DNA from: CAZWBR01 sp964632305
Lineage (GTDB): Bacteria; Bacteroidota; Bacteroidia; Bacteroidales; Prolixibacteraceae
Length of the DNA: 59,324 nucleotides
NCBI GenBank assembly: GCA_964632305.1
Contig: CAZWBR010000024.1
Span: 1-59,324, forward strand
Direction: 5' to 3'
Below, piece after piece: positions 51,162 through 58,693 of this stretch (the stretch's first letter is position 1; each line of letters starts with the position of its first letter). The notes beneath the pieces were generated by a model that did no database searches, was not told the origin of the DNA, and saw nothing but the letters and a program-made list of their open reading frames with translations. A program made the translations under genes and the position numbers.

Positions 51162-51794
51162 ATGGAATCGATGCAAACTGAAGTGGCCAAACGACTGCTG
51201 GCTATCGACACGATAAAAATACAACCCGATCGTCCTTTCACCTGGGCTTCCGGATGGAAAGCTCCTATCTATTGCGATAACCGCAAGGTCCTTTCGTATC
51301 CCGAGACCAGGACTTTCATCTGTCAGCAATTCACCAGGCTGGTAAAAGAAAAATATCCCCAGGCCGAAGCGATCGCAGGGGTGGCTACCGGGGCTATTGC
51401 CCACGGGGTCTTAGTTGCCGAAGCACTGGGATTACCCTTTATCTATGTCCGGTCGAAACCGAAAGGACATGGTTTGGAGAACCTGATCGAAGGGGATATT
51501 CAGCCTGGCACCAAAGTGGTAATCATTGAAGACCTGGTATCCACCGGGACAAGCTCGCTGAGCGCCGCTGAAGCCGTTCGTAATTATGGTGCTGAAGTAT
51601 TGGGAATGCTGGCCATCTTTACCTACAATTTCCCTCATGCCGCTCAAAACTTTGAAGACGCTAAGATTGAGCTGACCACGCTGAGCGACTACAACGTATT
51701 GCTGAAACTGGCCTACGAAGAGGGCGATATCACCGAGAAACAACTGGAGAGCCTCAACAGTTGGCGTAAAAACCCGGAGATCTGGGGTAAATAA
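51162..51794 (+). CDS. pyrE: Orotate phosphoribosyltransferase
   Basis: PyrE joins orotate and PRPP to orotidine 5'-phosphate in pyrimidine synthesis. The 210-residue protein has FTWASGWKAPIYCDNRKVL (orotate site) near the start, IAGVATGAIAHG, and the PRPP-binding loop VVIIEDLVSTGTSSLSA (about 123-139). ATG at 51162 is chosen from the promoter position and family length; 17 upstream codons are open. It leads the conserved pyrE / SRPBCC / birA region. Confidence 0.96.
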   Translation: MESMQTEVAKRLLAIDTIKIQPDRPFTWASGWKAPIYCDNRKVLSYPETRTFICQQFTRLVKEKYPQAEAIAGVATGAIAHGVLVAEALGLPFIYVRSKPKGHGLENLIEGDIQPGTKVVIIEDLVSTGTSSLSAAEAVRNYGAEVLGMLAIFTYNFPHAAQNFEDAKIELTTLSDYNVLLKLAYEEGDITEKQLESLNSWRKNPEIWGK

Positions 51795-51823
51795 CCGGAC
51801 TGAACAAGTTATAATCAATATAT

Positions 51824-51852
51824 GCCGGTCGTCAAAAAACCGGCTTAATTTT
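51824..51852 (+). terminator. Terminator after pyrE
   Basis: GCCGGT (51824-51829) pairs with ACCGGC (51839-51844), followed by TTAATTTTT. The SRPBCC gene starts 9 bp after the T run, so this may act as an attenuator as much as an end. Confidence 0.65.
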
Positions 51853-51860
51853 TATCAGAG

Positions 51861-52319
51861 ATGGCCTTAGAAAAGTATGTCAGCGAAATAAAGACGATCG
51901 ATTATCCGCAGGAAAACGTCTACAACCGACTTTCGAACCTGAAGAACCTGGAGCAGTTTTTTGATCCGGAGAAGCTGAAACAGGTCAGGGAAAAAATGCC
52001 GAATGCCCCCGATGTCAGTATTGAAGATTTCAGGGCCACGGAAGATGACTGCAGTTTCAGGATCAGCCCTCTGGGTACCGTTGGGGTTCGGGTTGTAGAA
52101 AGGGAGCCGTTTAAAACCGTCAAACTGGAAGGCAATGAGGCCATCCCGTTCAACGTTCTTTTATGGATCCAGCTCCTGCCCGTCGATGAGCAGAGCTGTA
52201 AATTGCGACTGACCCTCCATGCCGAGTTAAGCCCCATGATCAAGATGATGGTCAACAAGTATCTGGAGGAAGGGATCAACAAGATCGCGGATGCTTTGAC
52301 CAGGGTCCCTTTTAACTAA
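51861..52319 (+). CDS. SRPBCC family protein
   Basis: This is a 152-residue protein with the START/Bet v1-like ligand-binding fold, as seen from KTIDYPQENVYNRLSNLKN at the start and an antiparallel strand pattern ending in a long C-terminal helix (SPMIKMMVNKYLEEGINKIA). Such proteins bind hydrophobic ligands; the ligand is unknown. It follows pyrE and precedes the oppositely directed birA, with the two stop codons one base apart. This neighbourhood is widespread in Bacteroidota. Confidence 0.82.
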   Translation: MALEKYVSEIKTIDYPQENVYNRLSNLKNLEQFFDPEKLKQVREKMPNAPDVSIEDFRATEDDCSFRISPLGTVGVRVVEREPFKTVKLEGNEAIPFNVLLWIQLLPVDEQSCKLRLTLHAELSPMIKMMVNKYLEEGINKIADALTRVPFN

Positions 52320-52320
52320 T

Positions 52321-53061
52321 CTATTTGCAAAAGGCGACCTCCTTGAAATGAAAAGTCAGGGTGTTTTGTTGCCTGTTCTCGATCATCAGCCGGCCAATTT
52401 CATCGACCCCGGTTATTTTCCCTTCGAATATCTCGTCGTTCATTCGATAATGTGCCCATTCCTGGTACCGGTAAAGGCGGGATAAATAATCGCTGTCGAT
52501 GCGATGGGTCAGACCACTTTTCAGTTGTTGATAACGAGCGTCAATCTTCAATAAAAGCTTTTCCAACAAGTCAGCAAGATCATATTCACCTCCGGTGAGC
52601 ATGGCCAGTGAAACAGGATTAGGGGCGTCGGACAAGAATTTATGCTGATTGATATTTAATCCGATACCGACGATGCAGGAGGATATTTTTCCCATGCGGA
52701 TGGAATTCTCGATTAGTATTCCCGCAATTTTCCGGTTTTCCACGTAGAGGTCATTGGGCCATTTAATGCGGACCTGATCGACCCATTCGCTCAGGAAGTC
52801 GGCAACACCGAGCGAGACCGCCTTTGAGATTTCGAATTGCCGGTCGATGCGGAGGAATTCGGGATAGATAACAAAACTGAATGTCAGGTTTTTACCCGGT
52901 TCGCTTTCCCAGAAGTTATTGATCTGGCCGCGTCCGACAGTTTGACAATCGGCAACAAATACCGTACCTTCATTCGGACGTTTTGTCATTAATAGGGCAG
53001 CGGCATAATTATTGGTCGATTCTGTTTGAGAAAGACGATCTATTGATGAACCGATAGTCAT
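52321..53061 (-). CDS. birA: Biotin--[acetyl-CoA-carboxylase] ligase
   Basis: BirA activates biotin with ATP and attaches it to the biotin carboxyl carrier protein. The 246-residue protein has the catalytic core only: SQTESTNNYAAALL, the biotinyl-AMP loop TVGRGQINNFWES and IKWPNDLYVENRKIAGILIE. There is no N-terminal DNA-binding domain, so it is not a transcription repressor. ATG at 53061 gives the family N-terminus; 34 further open codons upstream have no homology and would run into the rsfS promoter. It is divergent from rsfS. Confidence 0.94.
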   Translation of the reverse strand: MTIGSSIDRLSQTESTNNYAAALLMTKRPNEGTVFVADCQTVGRGQINNFWESEPGKNLTFSFVIYPEFLRIDRQFEISKAVSLGVADFLSEWVDQVRIKWPNDLYVENRKIAGILIENSIRMGKISSCIVGIGLNINQHKFLSDAPNPVSLAMLTGGEYDLADLLEKLLLKIDARYQQLKSGLTHRIDSDYLSRLYRYQEWAHYRMNDEIFEGKITGVDEIGRLMIENRQQNTLTFHFKEVAFCK

Positions 53062-53128
53062 AAAGGCAATATTAAATTCGATTTCCAAAGTAAAAACATA
53101 TCTTCGAAAAGAATGCATAAAAGCCCCT

Positions 53129-53159
53129 TTTTTAGTATCGTTCAAAAAAGTTATCTTTG
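53129..53159 (+). promoter_or_regulatory. Putative promoter of rsfS-ftsH
   Basis: A TTT (53129-53131) is 20 bp from a perfect TATCTTTG (53152-53159). The rsfS start is 17 bp downstream. Confidence 0.5.
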
Positions 53160-53176
53160 TCAATTAAAATTTATGT

Positions 53177-53554
53177 ATGGTAAAACAAGCCATTGAAAAT
53201 GGCCGATTGAGTCTGGTAGATGCAATTATTGAGGGGATCCGCAGGAAAAAAGGGGTGGAAATCATCAATATTGATTTGAAGGAGCTCAACAATACTGAAT
53301 GTGATAACTTTATCATTTGTCACGGCAACTCAAATACCCATGTGGATGCGATAGCCCGTTCGGTGGAAGAGTGTGTGGAAGAGCTGCTTCACGAACCAGC
53401 CTGGCATACAGACGGTTATTCGAACGCCCAATGGATCTTGTTGGATTATATTGATGTGATGGTTCATATTTTTCAGGAACCGTACCGACGGCTCTACGAT
53501 TTGGAAGAGCTTTGGGGAGATGGAAAATTTTATAATATAGAAGCTGACATTTAA
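53177..53554 (+). CDS. rsfS: Ribosome silencing factor
   Basis: RsfS binds ribosomal protein uL14 and blocks subunit joining when nutrients are low. The 125-residue protein contains the family core VDAIIEGIRRKKGVEIINID, CDNFIICHGNSNTHVDAIA and WILLDYIDVMVHIFQEPYR. Length is normal. The ATG at 53173 is out of frame, and ATG at 53177 is used. ftsH follows after 6 bp. Confidence 0.95.
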   Translation: MVKQAIENGRLSLVDAIIEGIRRKKGVEIINIDLKELNNTECDNFIICHGNSNTHVDAIARSVEECVEELLHEPAWHTDGYSNAQWILLDYIDVMVHIFQEPYRRLYDLEELWGDGKFYNIEADI

Positions 53555-53560
53555 CGTTAT

Positions 53561-55558
53561 ATGGCTGAAAAGAAATCAAACAACAATGGGGGTAACTCCA
53601 ATAAAGGGAATAAGAGCCCTATGGGTGGAGGAGCAAACAACTCTTCACCGTTTAAATTTAATCCGATATATATTTATGGCCTTATCATCCTAGCAGTTAT
53701 TGCCATACAATTCTTCGGAACCAGTGGCACCCCGGTTGAAACCAACTGGCAGGAGGTCAAAAACACGATGCTGAAAAACGGGGATATTGATAAAATCGTC
53801 GTCGTGAATAAAAACGTGGCGGAGATTTACCTGAAGGAATCATCGTATGATAAATATAAGAACAAATTAAATCAAGGGTTTAGCTCCCCCGCGAAGCTGG
53901 GGCCTCATTTCTCATTTACCATTGGTTCGGTGGATGTTTTTGAGGCGAACCTTGAAAAAGCGCAAGCTGAGGTGGGTGAATCGGCGAGAGTTGTCCTCAC
54001 CTATGAGACGCGTCACGACTATTTCACCGAGATAATAAGCTGGATCCTGCCCATCCTGATCCTTGTACTCTTCTGGTTCTGGATTTTCCGTCGCATGAGC
54101 CGCGGAGGCGGTGGAGGTGCGGGCAACATCTTTAATGTCGGGAAATCGCAGGCCAAAGTTTTCGATAAGGATGCCCATGTATCCACTACGTTTAAAGAGG
54201 TGGCCGGATTGGCTGAAGCGAAACAGGAGATCCAGGAAATTGTGGAGTTCCTGAAGAACCCGGGACGATATACCAAACTGGGTGGAAAAATCCCCAAAGG
54301 AGCGCTGCTGGTTGGCCCTCCAGGAACCGGAAAAACCCTCTTAGCCAAAGCAGTAGCCGGCGAAGCCAATGTCCCGTTCTTCTCGATGTCGGGTTCCGAT
54401 TTCGTTGAAATGTTTGTTGGCGTCGGAGCGTCGCGTGTTCGCGACCTCTTTAAGCAAGCCAAGGAGAAAGCGCCCTGTATCGTCTTCATTGATGAGATCG
54501 ACGCCATTGGCCGGGCCCGCGGACGAAATCCCAATATGGGATCGAACGACGAACGTGAGAACACGTTGAATCAGCTTCTGACCGAGATGGATGGTTTCGA
54601 TACCAATTCAGGGGTAATCATACTTGCCGCTACCAACCGGGCCGATATTCTCGACCGGGCTCTGATGCGTGCCGGTCGTTTCGACCGACAGATTCATGTT
54701 GAACTGCCCGACCTGATCGACCGAAAAGAGATCTTTCAGGTTCACCTTAAACCTTTACTTTTATCAGAGGAAGTGAATGTGGAGTTTTTAGCCAAGCAAA
54801 CGCCAGGCTTCTCCGGGGCCGATATTGCCAATGTTTGTAATGAGGCCGCCCTGATTGCAGCCAGGAGGCTAAAGGAGAAAGTGGAAAAGCAGGATTTTCT
54901 CGACGCCGTCGATCGCATCGTTGGCGGACTCGAAAAGAAGAATAAAATAATCTCAGCCAATGAAAAGGCGACCATCGCTTATCACGAGGCGGGTCATGCC
55001 ACGGTGAGCTGGTTGCTCGAACATGCTCATCCATTGGTTAAAGTGACGATCGTCCCGAGGGGAAAAGCTTTGGGAGCCGCTTGGTACCTGCCCGAAGAAC
55101 GTCAGATCACCACGAAGGAACAGATTCTCGATGAGCTCAGCTCAACACTGGCAGGTCGTGCGGCTGAAGAGCTTGTCTTCTCGTCCATCTCTTCGGGCGC
55201 TCAGAACGACCTGGAGAAAGTGACCAAGACGGCTTTTGCTATGGTCTGCTATTTCGGGATGAGCGAAAAGGTTGGAAAAGTAAGCTACTACGATTCGACC
55301 GGACAAAGCGATTTCTCATTTAACAAACCCTACAGTGAAAAAACGGCCGAATTAATCGACCAGGAAGTGAAGGAACTAATCGATAAGGCTTACGAACGGG
55401 CTAAAGAGATTTTACGTCAACATGCCGAAGGGCACCATAAACTGGCTGAACTTCTACTCGAAAGAGAAGTCATCTTCTCTGAAGATCTGGAACATATTTT
55501 CGGGCCACGTCCGAAGGAAAGGAAAGTAGGGGAAGAATCGGCCGACAGCCAGGCGTAA
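53561..55558 (+). CDS. ftsH: ATP-dependent zinc metalloprotease FtsH
   Basis: FtsH is the membrane-bound AAA protease that degrades misfolded membrane and regulatory proteins. The 665-residue protein has a membrane segment near residues 35-50, a periplasmic domain, a second membrane segment near 160-178, then the AAA module (Walker A GPPGTGKT at about 249-256, Walker B CIVFIDEIDAIG) and the zinc site HEAGH at about 474-478. Gly-rich linkers occur after the second membrane segment. It follows rsfS by 6 bp and heads the rsfS-ftsH-cdsA region. It is near the SPFH family only in the general sense that SPFH proteins regulate FtsH in other bacteria. Confidence 0.97.
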   Translation: MAEKKSNNNGGNSNKGNKSPMGGGANNSSPFKFNPIYIYGLIILAVIAIQFFGTSGTPVETNWQEVKNTMLKNGDIDKIVVVNKNVAEIYLKESSYDKYKNKLNQGFSSPAKLGPHFSFTIGSVDVFEANLEKAQAEVGESARVVLTYETRHDYFTEIISWILPILILVLFWFWIFRRMSRGGGGGAGNIFNVGKSQAKVFDKDAHVSTTFKEVAGLAEAKQEIQEIVEFLKNPGRYTKLGGKIPKGALLVGPPGTGKTLLAKAVAGEANVPFFSMSGSDFVEMFVGVGASRVRDLFKQAKEKAPCIVFIDEIDAIGRARGRNPNMGSNDERENTLNQLLTEMDGFDTNSGVIILAATNRADILDRALMRAGRFDRQIHVELPDLIDRKEIFQVHLKPLLLSEEVNVEFLAKQTPGFSGADIANVCNEAALIAARRLKEKVEKQDFLDAVDRIVGGLEKKNKIISANEKATIAYHEAGHATVSWLLEHAHPLVKVTIVPRGKALGAAWYLPEERQITTKEQILDELSSTLAGRAAEELVFSSISSGAQNDLEKVTKTAFAMVCYFGMSEKVGKVSYYDSTGQSDFSFNKPYSEKTAELIDQEVKELIDKAYERAKEILRQHAEGHHKLAELLLEREVIFSEDLEHIFGPRPKERKVGEESADSQA

Positions 55559-55602
55559 CCAGAACTCTAAAACTGACTAACAACGTTTTAAAATACTAAA
55601 AC

Positions 55603-55818
55603 ATGGAAAAAGGTTGGAAAATGGTTTACTATACCGGGGAAGAGTACCAGGCCCTGATCGCCAAAGAAGTATTGGCCGATAACGATATTGACGCGGTAAT
55701 TATCAATCATCGGGATTCTTCATATACCACATTCGGCGATGTCGAGTTATATGTAAAGGAGGAGGACTTTGATCAGGCCACTTCGATCCTGCAAATTTTA
55801 AAAACAGGGGAAAATTGA
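55603..55818 (+). CDS. DUF2007-type small protein
   Basis: This is a 71-residue protein of the DUF2007 (putative signal-transducing) family: KMVYYTGEEYQALIAKEVL followed by NDIDAVIINHRD and VELYVKEEDFDQATSIL, forming a ferredoxin-like beta-alpha-beta pattern. Function is unknown. Its stop codon overlaps the TTG start of cdsA by 4 bp (TTGA), so the two are translationally coupled. ftsH ends 44 bp upstream. Confidence 0.8.
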   Translation: MEKGWKMVYYTGEEYQALIAKEVLADNDIDAVIINHRDSSYTTFGDVELYVKEEDFDQATSILQILKTGEN

Positions 55819-56636
55819 AAGAAATACATAAGCGAACGTTATCCGGCATCCTCTTTGTCGCTATATTAACCGGAGCTATCTACCTCGGACCATTAACTTT
55901 CGGAATACTGTTTTTGGTATTATCGTTCTTTGTGTTGAGAGAGTTTTATTCACTGGGCACGATTGCCGGATATTCTCCTCAGGTATATCCCGGTTTGGTC
56001 GTTGGGACGGTTCTTTTTCTCTTCTCTTTCCTGGTGGTCAATGATCTCATTACAGCCAAATCATTTCTGGTTCTGTTGCCGGTTCTTTTTGCCATTCCGA
56101 TCTATGAACTGTTCAGAAAAAAGTCAAAAGTACTGGGGAATATAGCCCTGACAGTTTTCGGCCTTTTCTATGTTGCAATACCTTTTTCGTTGTTCAACTT
56201 CCTGGTGTACCCCTCTTTCCCGGAGAAGGGAGCTTATGACCCCTCGCTGCTCATTATATTGTTTATCATTATCTGGACCTGCGATTCAGGGGCTTACCTT
56301 TTCGGAGTTAAATTTGGGCGTCACCGTCTGTTCGAGCGCGTTTCCCCCAAAAAATCGTGGGAAGGTTTCTTTGGTGGTATGATCGTGGCAATAATCTCCT
56401 CCGCTATCCTCTCGGTTGTCTTCACTCAATATAGTTTTTATTTTCTGGCCCTGATGGCCACACTAACAGTGATTACAGGCACCCTGGGCGATCTTGTCGA
56501 ATCGATGTTTAAAAGACAGATCGGAATAAAAGATTCAGGCCGGTTCATGCCGGGACATGGCGGGTTGCTCGACCGTTTTGACAGCATAATAATGGCAGTG
56601 CCATTCATTTATTTTTTGGTGCAGTTTCTTCGCTGA
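55815..56636 (+). CDS. cdsA: Phosphatidate cytidylyltransferase
   Basis: CdsA makes CDP-diacylglycerol from phosphatidate and CTP, the branch point of phospholipid synthesis. The 273-residue protein has about seven membrane segments. The signature near residues 229-255 is SMFKRQIGIKDSGRFMPGHG with LLDRFDS after it. The start is TTG at 55815, overlapping the DUF2007 stop as TTGA; the nearest in-frame ATG would lose the N-terminal membrane segment. It is followed by psd and pssA, so the next two steps of phosphatidylethanolamine synthesis are adjacent. Confidence 0.94.
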   Translation: MKEIHKRTLSGILFVAILTGAIYLGPLTFGILFLVLSFFVLREFYSLGTIAGYSPQVYPGLVVGTVLFLFSFLVVNDLITAKSFLVLLPVLFAIPIYELFRKKSKVLGNIALTVFGLFYVAIPFSLFNFLVYPSFPEKGAYDPSLLIILFIIIWTCDSGAYLFGVKFGRHRLFERVSPKKSWEGFFGGMIVAIISSAILSVVFTQYSFYFLALMATLTVITGTLGDLVESMFKRQIGIKDSGRFMPGHGGLLDRFDSIIMAVPFIYFLVQFLR

Positions 56637-56648
56637 ATAATATTTAGC

Positions 56649-56656
56649 TAATTTTG
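56649..56656 (+). promoter_or_regulatory. Putative -7 element for psd-pssA
   Basis: TAATTTTG, a perfect TAnnTTTG, lies 13 bp after the cdsA stop and 23 bp before the psd start. It suggests psd-pssA can be transcribed independently. The -33 region has only TTT. Confidence 0.4.
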
Positions 56657-56679
56657 CACAATAATTGCTGATATTCACC

Positions 56680-57330
56680 ATGAGAATTCATAAAGAGGGT
56701 TATTTAGTCGTGCTTATTGCCATACTTATATGGCTGGGAATAAACTATATGGTCATACTGACTGGTGAACCGTATTTCAAGATATTCAGTTTGCTCGCCA
56801 CTACCCCAATACTCTTTCTTTCCATTCGTTTTTTTCGTTATCCGAACAGAACGATCACGCCGGCCCCCCAATCGGTACTTTCACCAGCCGACGGAACCAT
56901 CGTTGCCATTGAGGAGACTTACGAAAGTGAGTATTTCAAAGACAAGAGATTGCAGGTTTCCGTTTTCATGTCGGTTTATAATGTCCATATCAATTGGGTG
57001 CCTGTACCGGGTAAGGTGAGCTACTTCAAACATCATAGCGGAAATTTCATGGCCGCCTATCTGCCAAAATCGTCTACAGAAAATGAACGGGCCACTACCG
57101 TGATTAAGATGGAGGATGGCACCGAGGTACTGGTTCGTCAGATTGCCGGCGCCGTAGCTAAACGGATTATCTCCTATCCTAAGGTTGACGATCAGGTGAG
57201 CCAACAAACCGAGCTGGGCTTTATCCGTTTTGGATCGAGGGTCGATGTGTTCTTGCCTATCGGGACAGAGGTAAAAGTGCAGCTATGCGAAGCCGTGACC
57301 GGTAGTCAGACCATTCTGGCCCAATTATAA
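56680..57330 (+). CDS. psd: Phosphatidylserine decarboxylase
   Basis: Psd converts phosphatidylserine to phosphatidylethanolamine; its pyruvoyl group forms by self-cleavage. The 216-residue protein is of the short type. One or two membrane segments lie at the start (about 9-50), SPADGTIVAIEE and FMSVYNVHINWVPVPGKV in the middle, and the self-cleavage site FGSRVDVFLP (about 186-195) near the end, with cleavage before the Ser. ATG at 56680 is chosen over TTG at 56665. pssA follows after 4 bp, so the two steps are coupled. Confidence 0.95.
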   Translation: MRIHKEGYLVVLIAILIWLGINYMVILTGEPYFKIFSLLATTPILFLSIRFFRYPNRTITPAPQSVLSPADGTIVAIEETYESEYFKDKRLQVSVFMSVYNVHINWVPVPGKVSYFKHHSGNFMAAYLPKSSTENERATTVIKMEDGTEVLVRQIAGAVAKRIISYPKVDDQVSQQTELGFIRFGSRVDVFLPIGTEVKVQLCEAVTGSQTILAQL

Positions 57331-57334
57331 CCCA

Positions 57335-58087
57335 ATGGCTATGATCAGGAAGCACCTCCCGAATTTCATCACCTGCCTGAATGTTTTTTGCGGCAGCATG
57401 GCCGTGATTTTTGCCCTTGAAGGCCATCTAACCATCGCAGTGATCCTGATGATCGCCGCGGCAGTTTTTGATTTTTTCGACGGGATGGTTGCCCGCCTGC
57501 TCCACTCCTACTCCCCTATGGGTAAAGAACTCGATTCGCTGGCCGATGTCATTTCGTTCGGGTTAGCCCCGGGAATGGTCATGTTTACTTTACAGGGAAA
57601 CGCCCTTATGGAAGGAAATGTCAGGGTGGAGAATTTAGCTGAGATGACCCTAATGCAGAATCTTTTTCTGCTTAGCGCTTTCCTGGTACCGGTCTTTTCG
57701 GCCTTGCGACTGGCTAAGTTCAATATCGACACCCGTCAGACCAATTCCTTTATCGGGCTTCCAACACCGGCCAATGCCCTATTGATTTCCTCCTTCGCTT
57801 TAGTTGCGGAACATGGAACAATGCCATCCATCGACCATATTTTACTTCAACCCATTACCCTTCTGATCTTAACATTGGTCACCTCTTATCTGTTGGTCTC
57901 TGAAATTCCAATGTTCTCACTAAAATTCAAAACCCTGTCATGGCAGGATAATAAGATCCGTTTCATCTTTTTGGCCTTGTCTGTTATCCTGATCGTCTCC
58001 TTAACGATTTATGGGATTGCCGCCTCAATCCTGACCTTTATTTTAATTTCAGTTCTTTCAGAACTTCCCCGAAAAAACCGAGGATAA
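57335..58087 (+). CDS. pssA: CDP-diacylglycerol--serine O-phosphatidyltransferase
   Basis: PssA joins CDP-diacylglycerol (from CdsA) and serine to phosphatidylserine (substrate of Psd). The 250-residue membrane protein contains the CDP-alcohol phosphotransferase motif FDGMVARLL then GKELDSLADVISFG (about 49-74). Six or more membrane segments are visible. Starting 4 bp after psd, it completes a three-gene phospholipid unit with cdsA. Confidence 0.95.
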   Translation: MAMIRKHLPNFITCLNVFCGSMAVIFALEGHLTIAVILMIAAAVFDFFDGMVARLLHSYSPMGKELDSLADVISFGLAPGMVMFTLQGNALMEGNVRVENLAEMTLMQNLFLLSAFLVPVFSALRLAKFNIDTRQTNSFIGLPTPANALLISSFALVAEHGTMPSIDHILLQPITLLILTLVTSYLLVSEIPMFSLKFKTLSWQDNKIRFIFLALSVILIVSLTIYGIAASILTFILISVLSELPRKNRG

Positions 58088-58693
58088 ACCATCAACCTTT
58101 TGTAGCTGGCTGACCCGAAAACGGATGCCCTTTTACTGCTTTTCTTTCTCTTTACGCCATTCTGTTTCAGAATTAAACATCAAACATTTTATTTTATTGA
58201 ATTTAGTTGTATATTTAAGTTGGATCGTAAATCCATTGGCATTGAATTCAATTTAATTAAACCTTGACTTACTGTTTAATTATATTGTATTCTGTTCATT
58301 TTTCAAGAAACAACAGCCCGATAGTGTTGTACAATCCTATTGTATGATGGGATTCCCGACACGATCAGTTTGATTTACCTTCCAATTTTATGGTAACCAT
58401 TGGCAATTACGGATTGATGAGTATCAAAATAATTTTAGTTATCAACAAAAAGGATAATTAATTAACAATACAAATTGTGTTGCTTATAATGCTAAGTTTA
58501 TTGATATTTTTAAATCATGGGGAGTTCGCACGCAAAGAAAGTTCTTTCAACAATCGGGTCATTCTAAAACATTAAGTGACGGAATCGTAAAGCTTGTAAT
58601 TGAACCGATCGTTGCTGTAGACTCCCTAAAGAAGGATGTTGAATCTTCCGGATTAATAGAATATTAGGTAAAAATTAACAAAATAATCTCATC
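58088..58693. other. Intergenic region with a degenerate reading frame
   Basis: This is 606 bp, AT-rich, between pssA and the porP-like gene. Apart from the remnant at about 58386-58667 no feature is supported. Confidence 0.45.
58386..58667 (+). pseudogene. Interrupted reading frame upstream of porP2
   Basis: In one frame, codons encode GNHWQLRIDEYQNNFSYQQKG, then a stop (58455-58457), then LINNTNCVAYNAKFIDIFKS, WGVRTQRKFFQQSGHSKTLS and further residues to a stop at 58665-58667. The protein-like character on both sides of one stop suggests a gene broken by a nonsense mutation. The family is not recognised, and no ATG is present in the second part. Confidence 0.35.

Noticed and set aside
58129..58175. 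Minus-strand frame encoding about 15 residues ending EWRKEKEKQ
   Set aside because: Too short, no initiation context and no conserved pattern.
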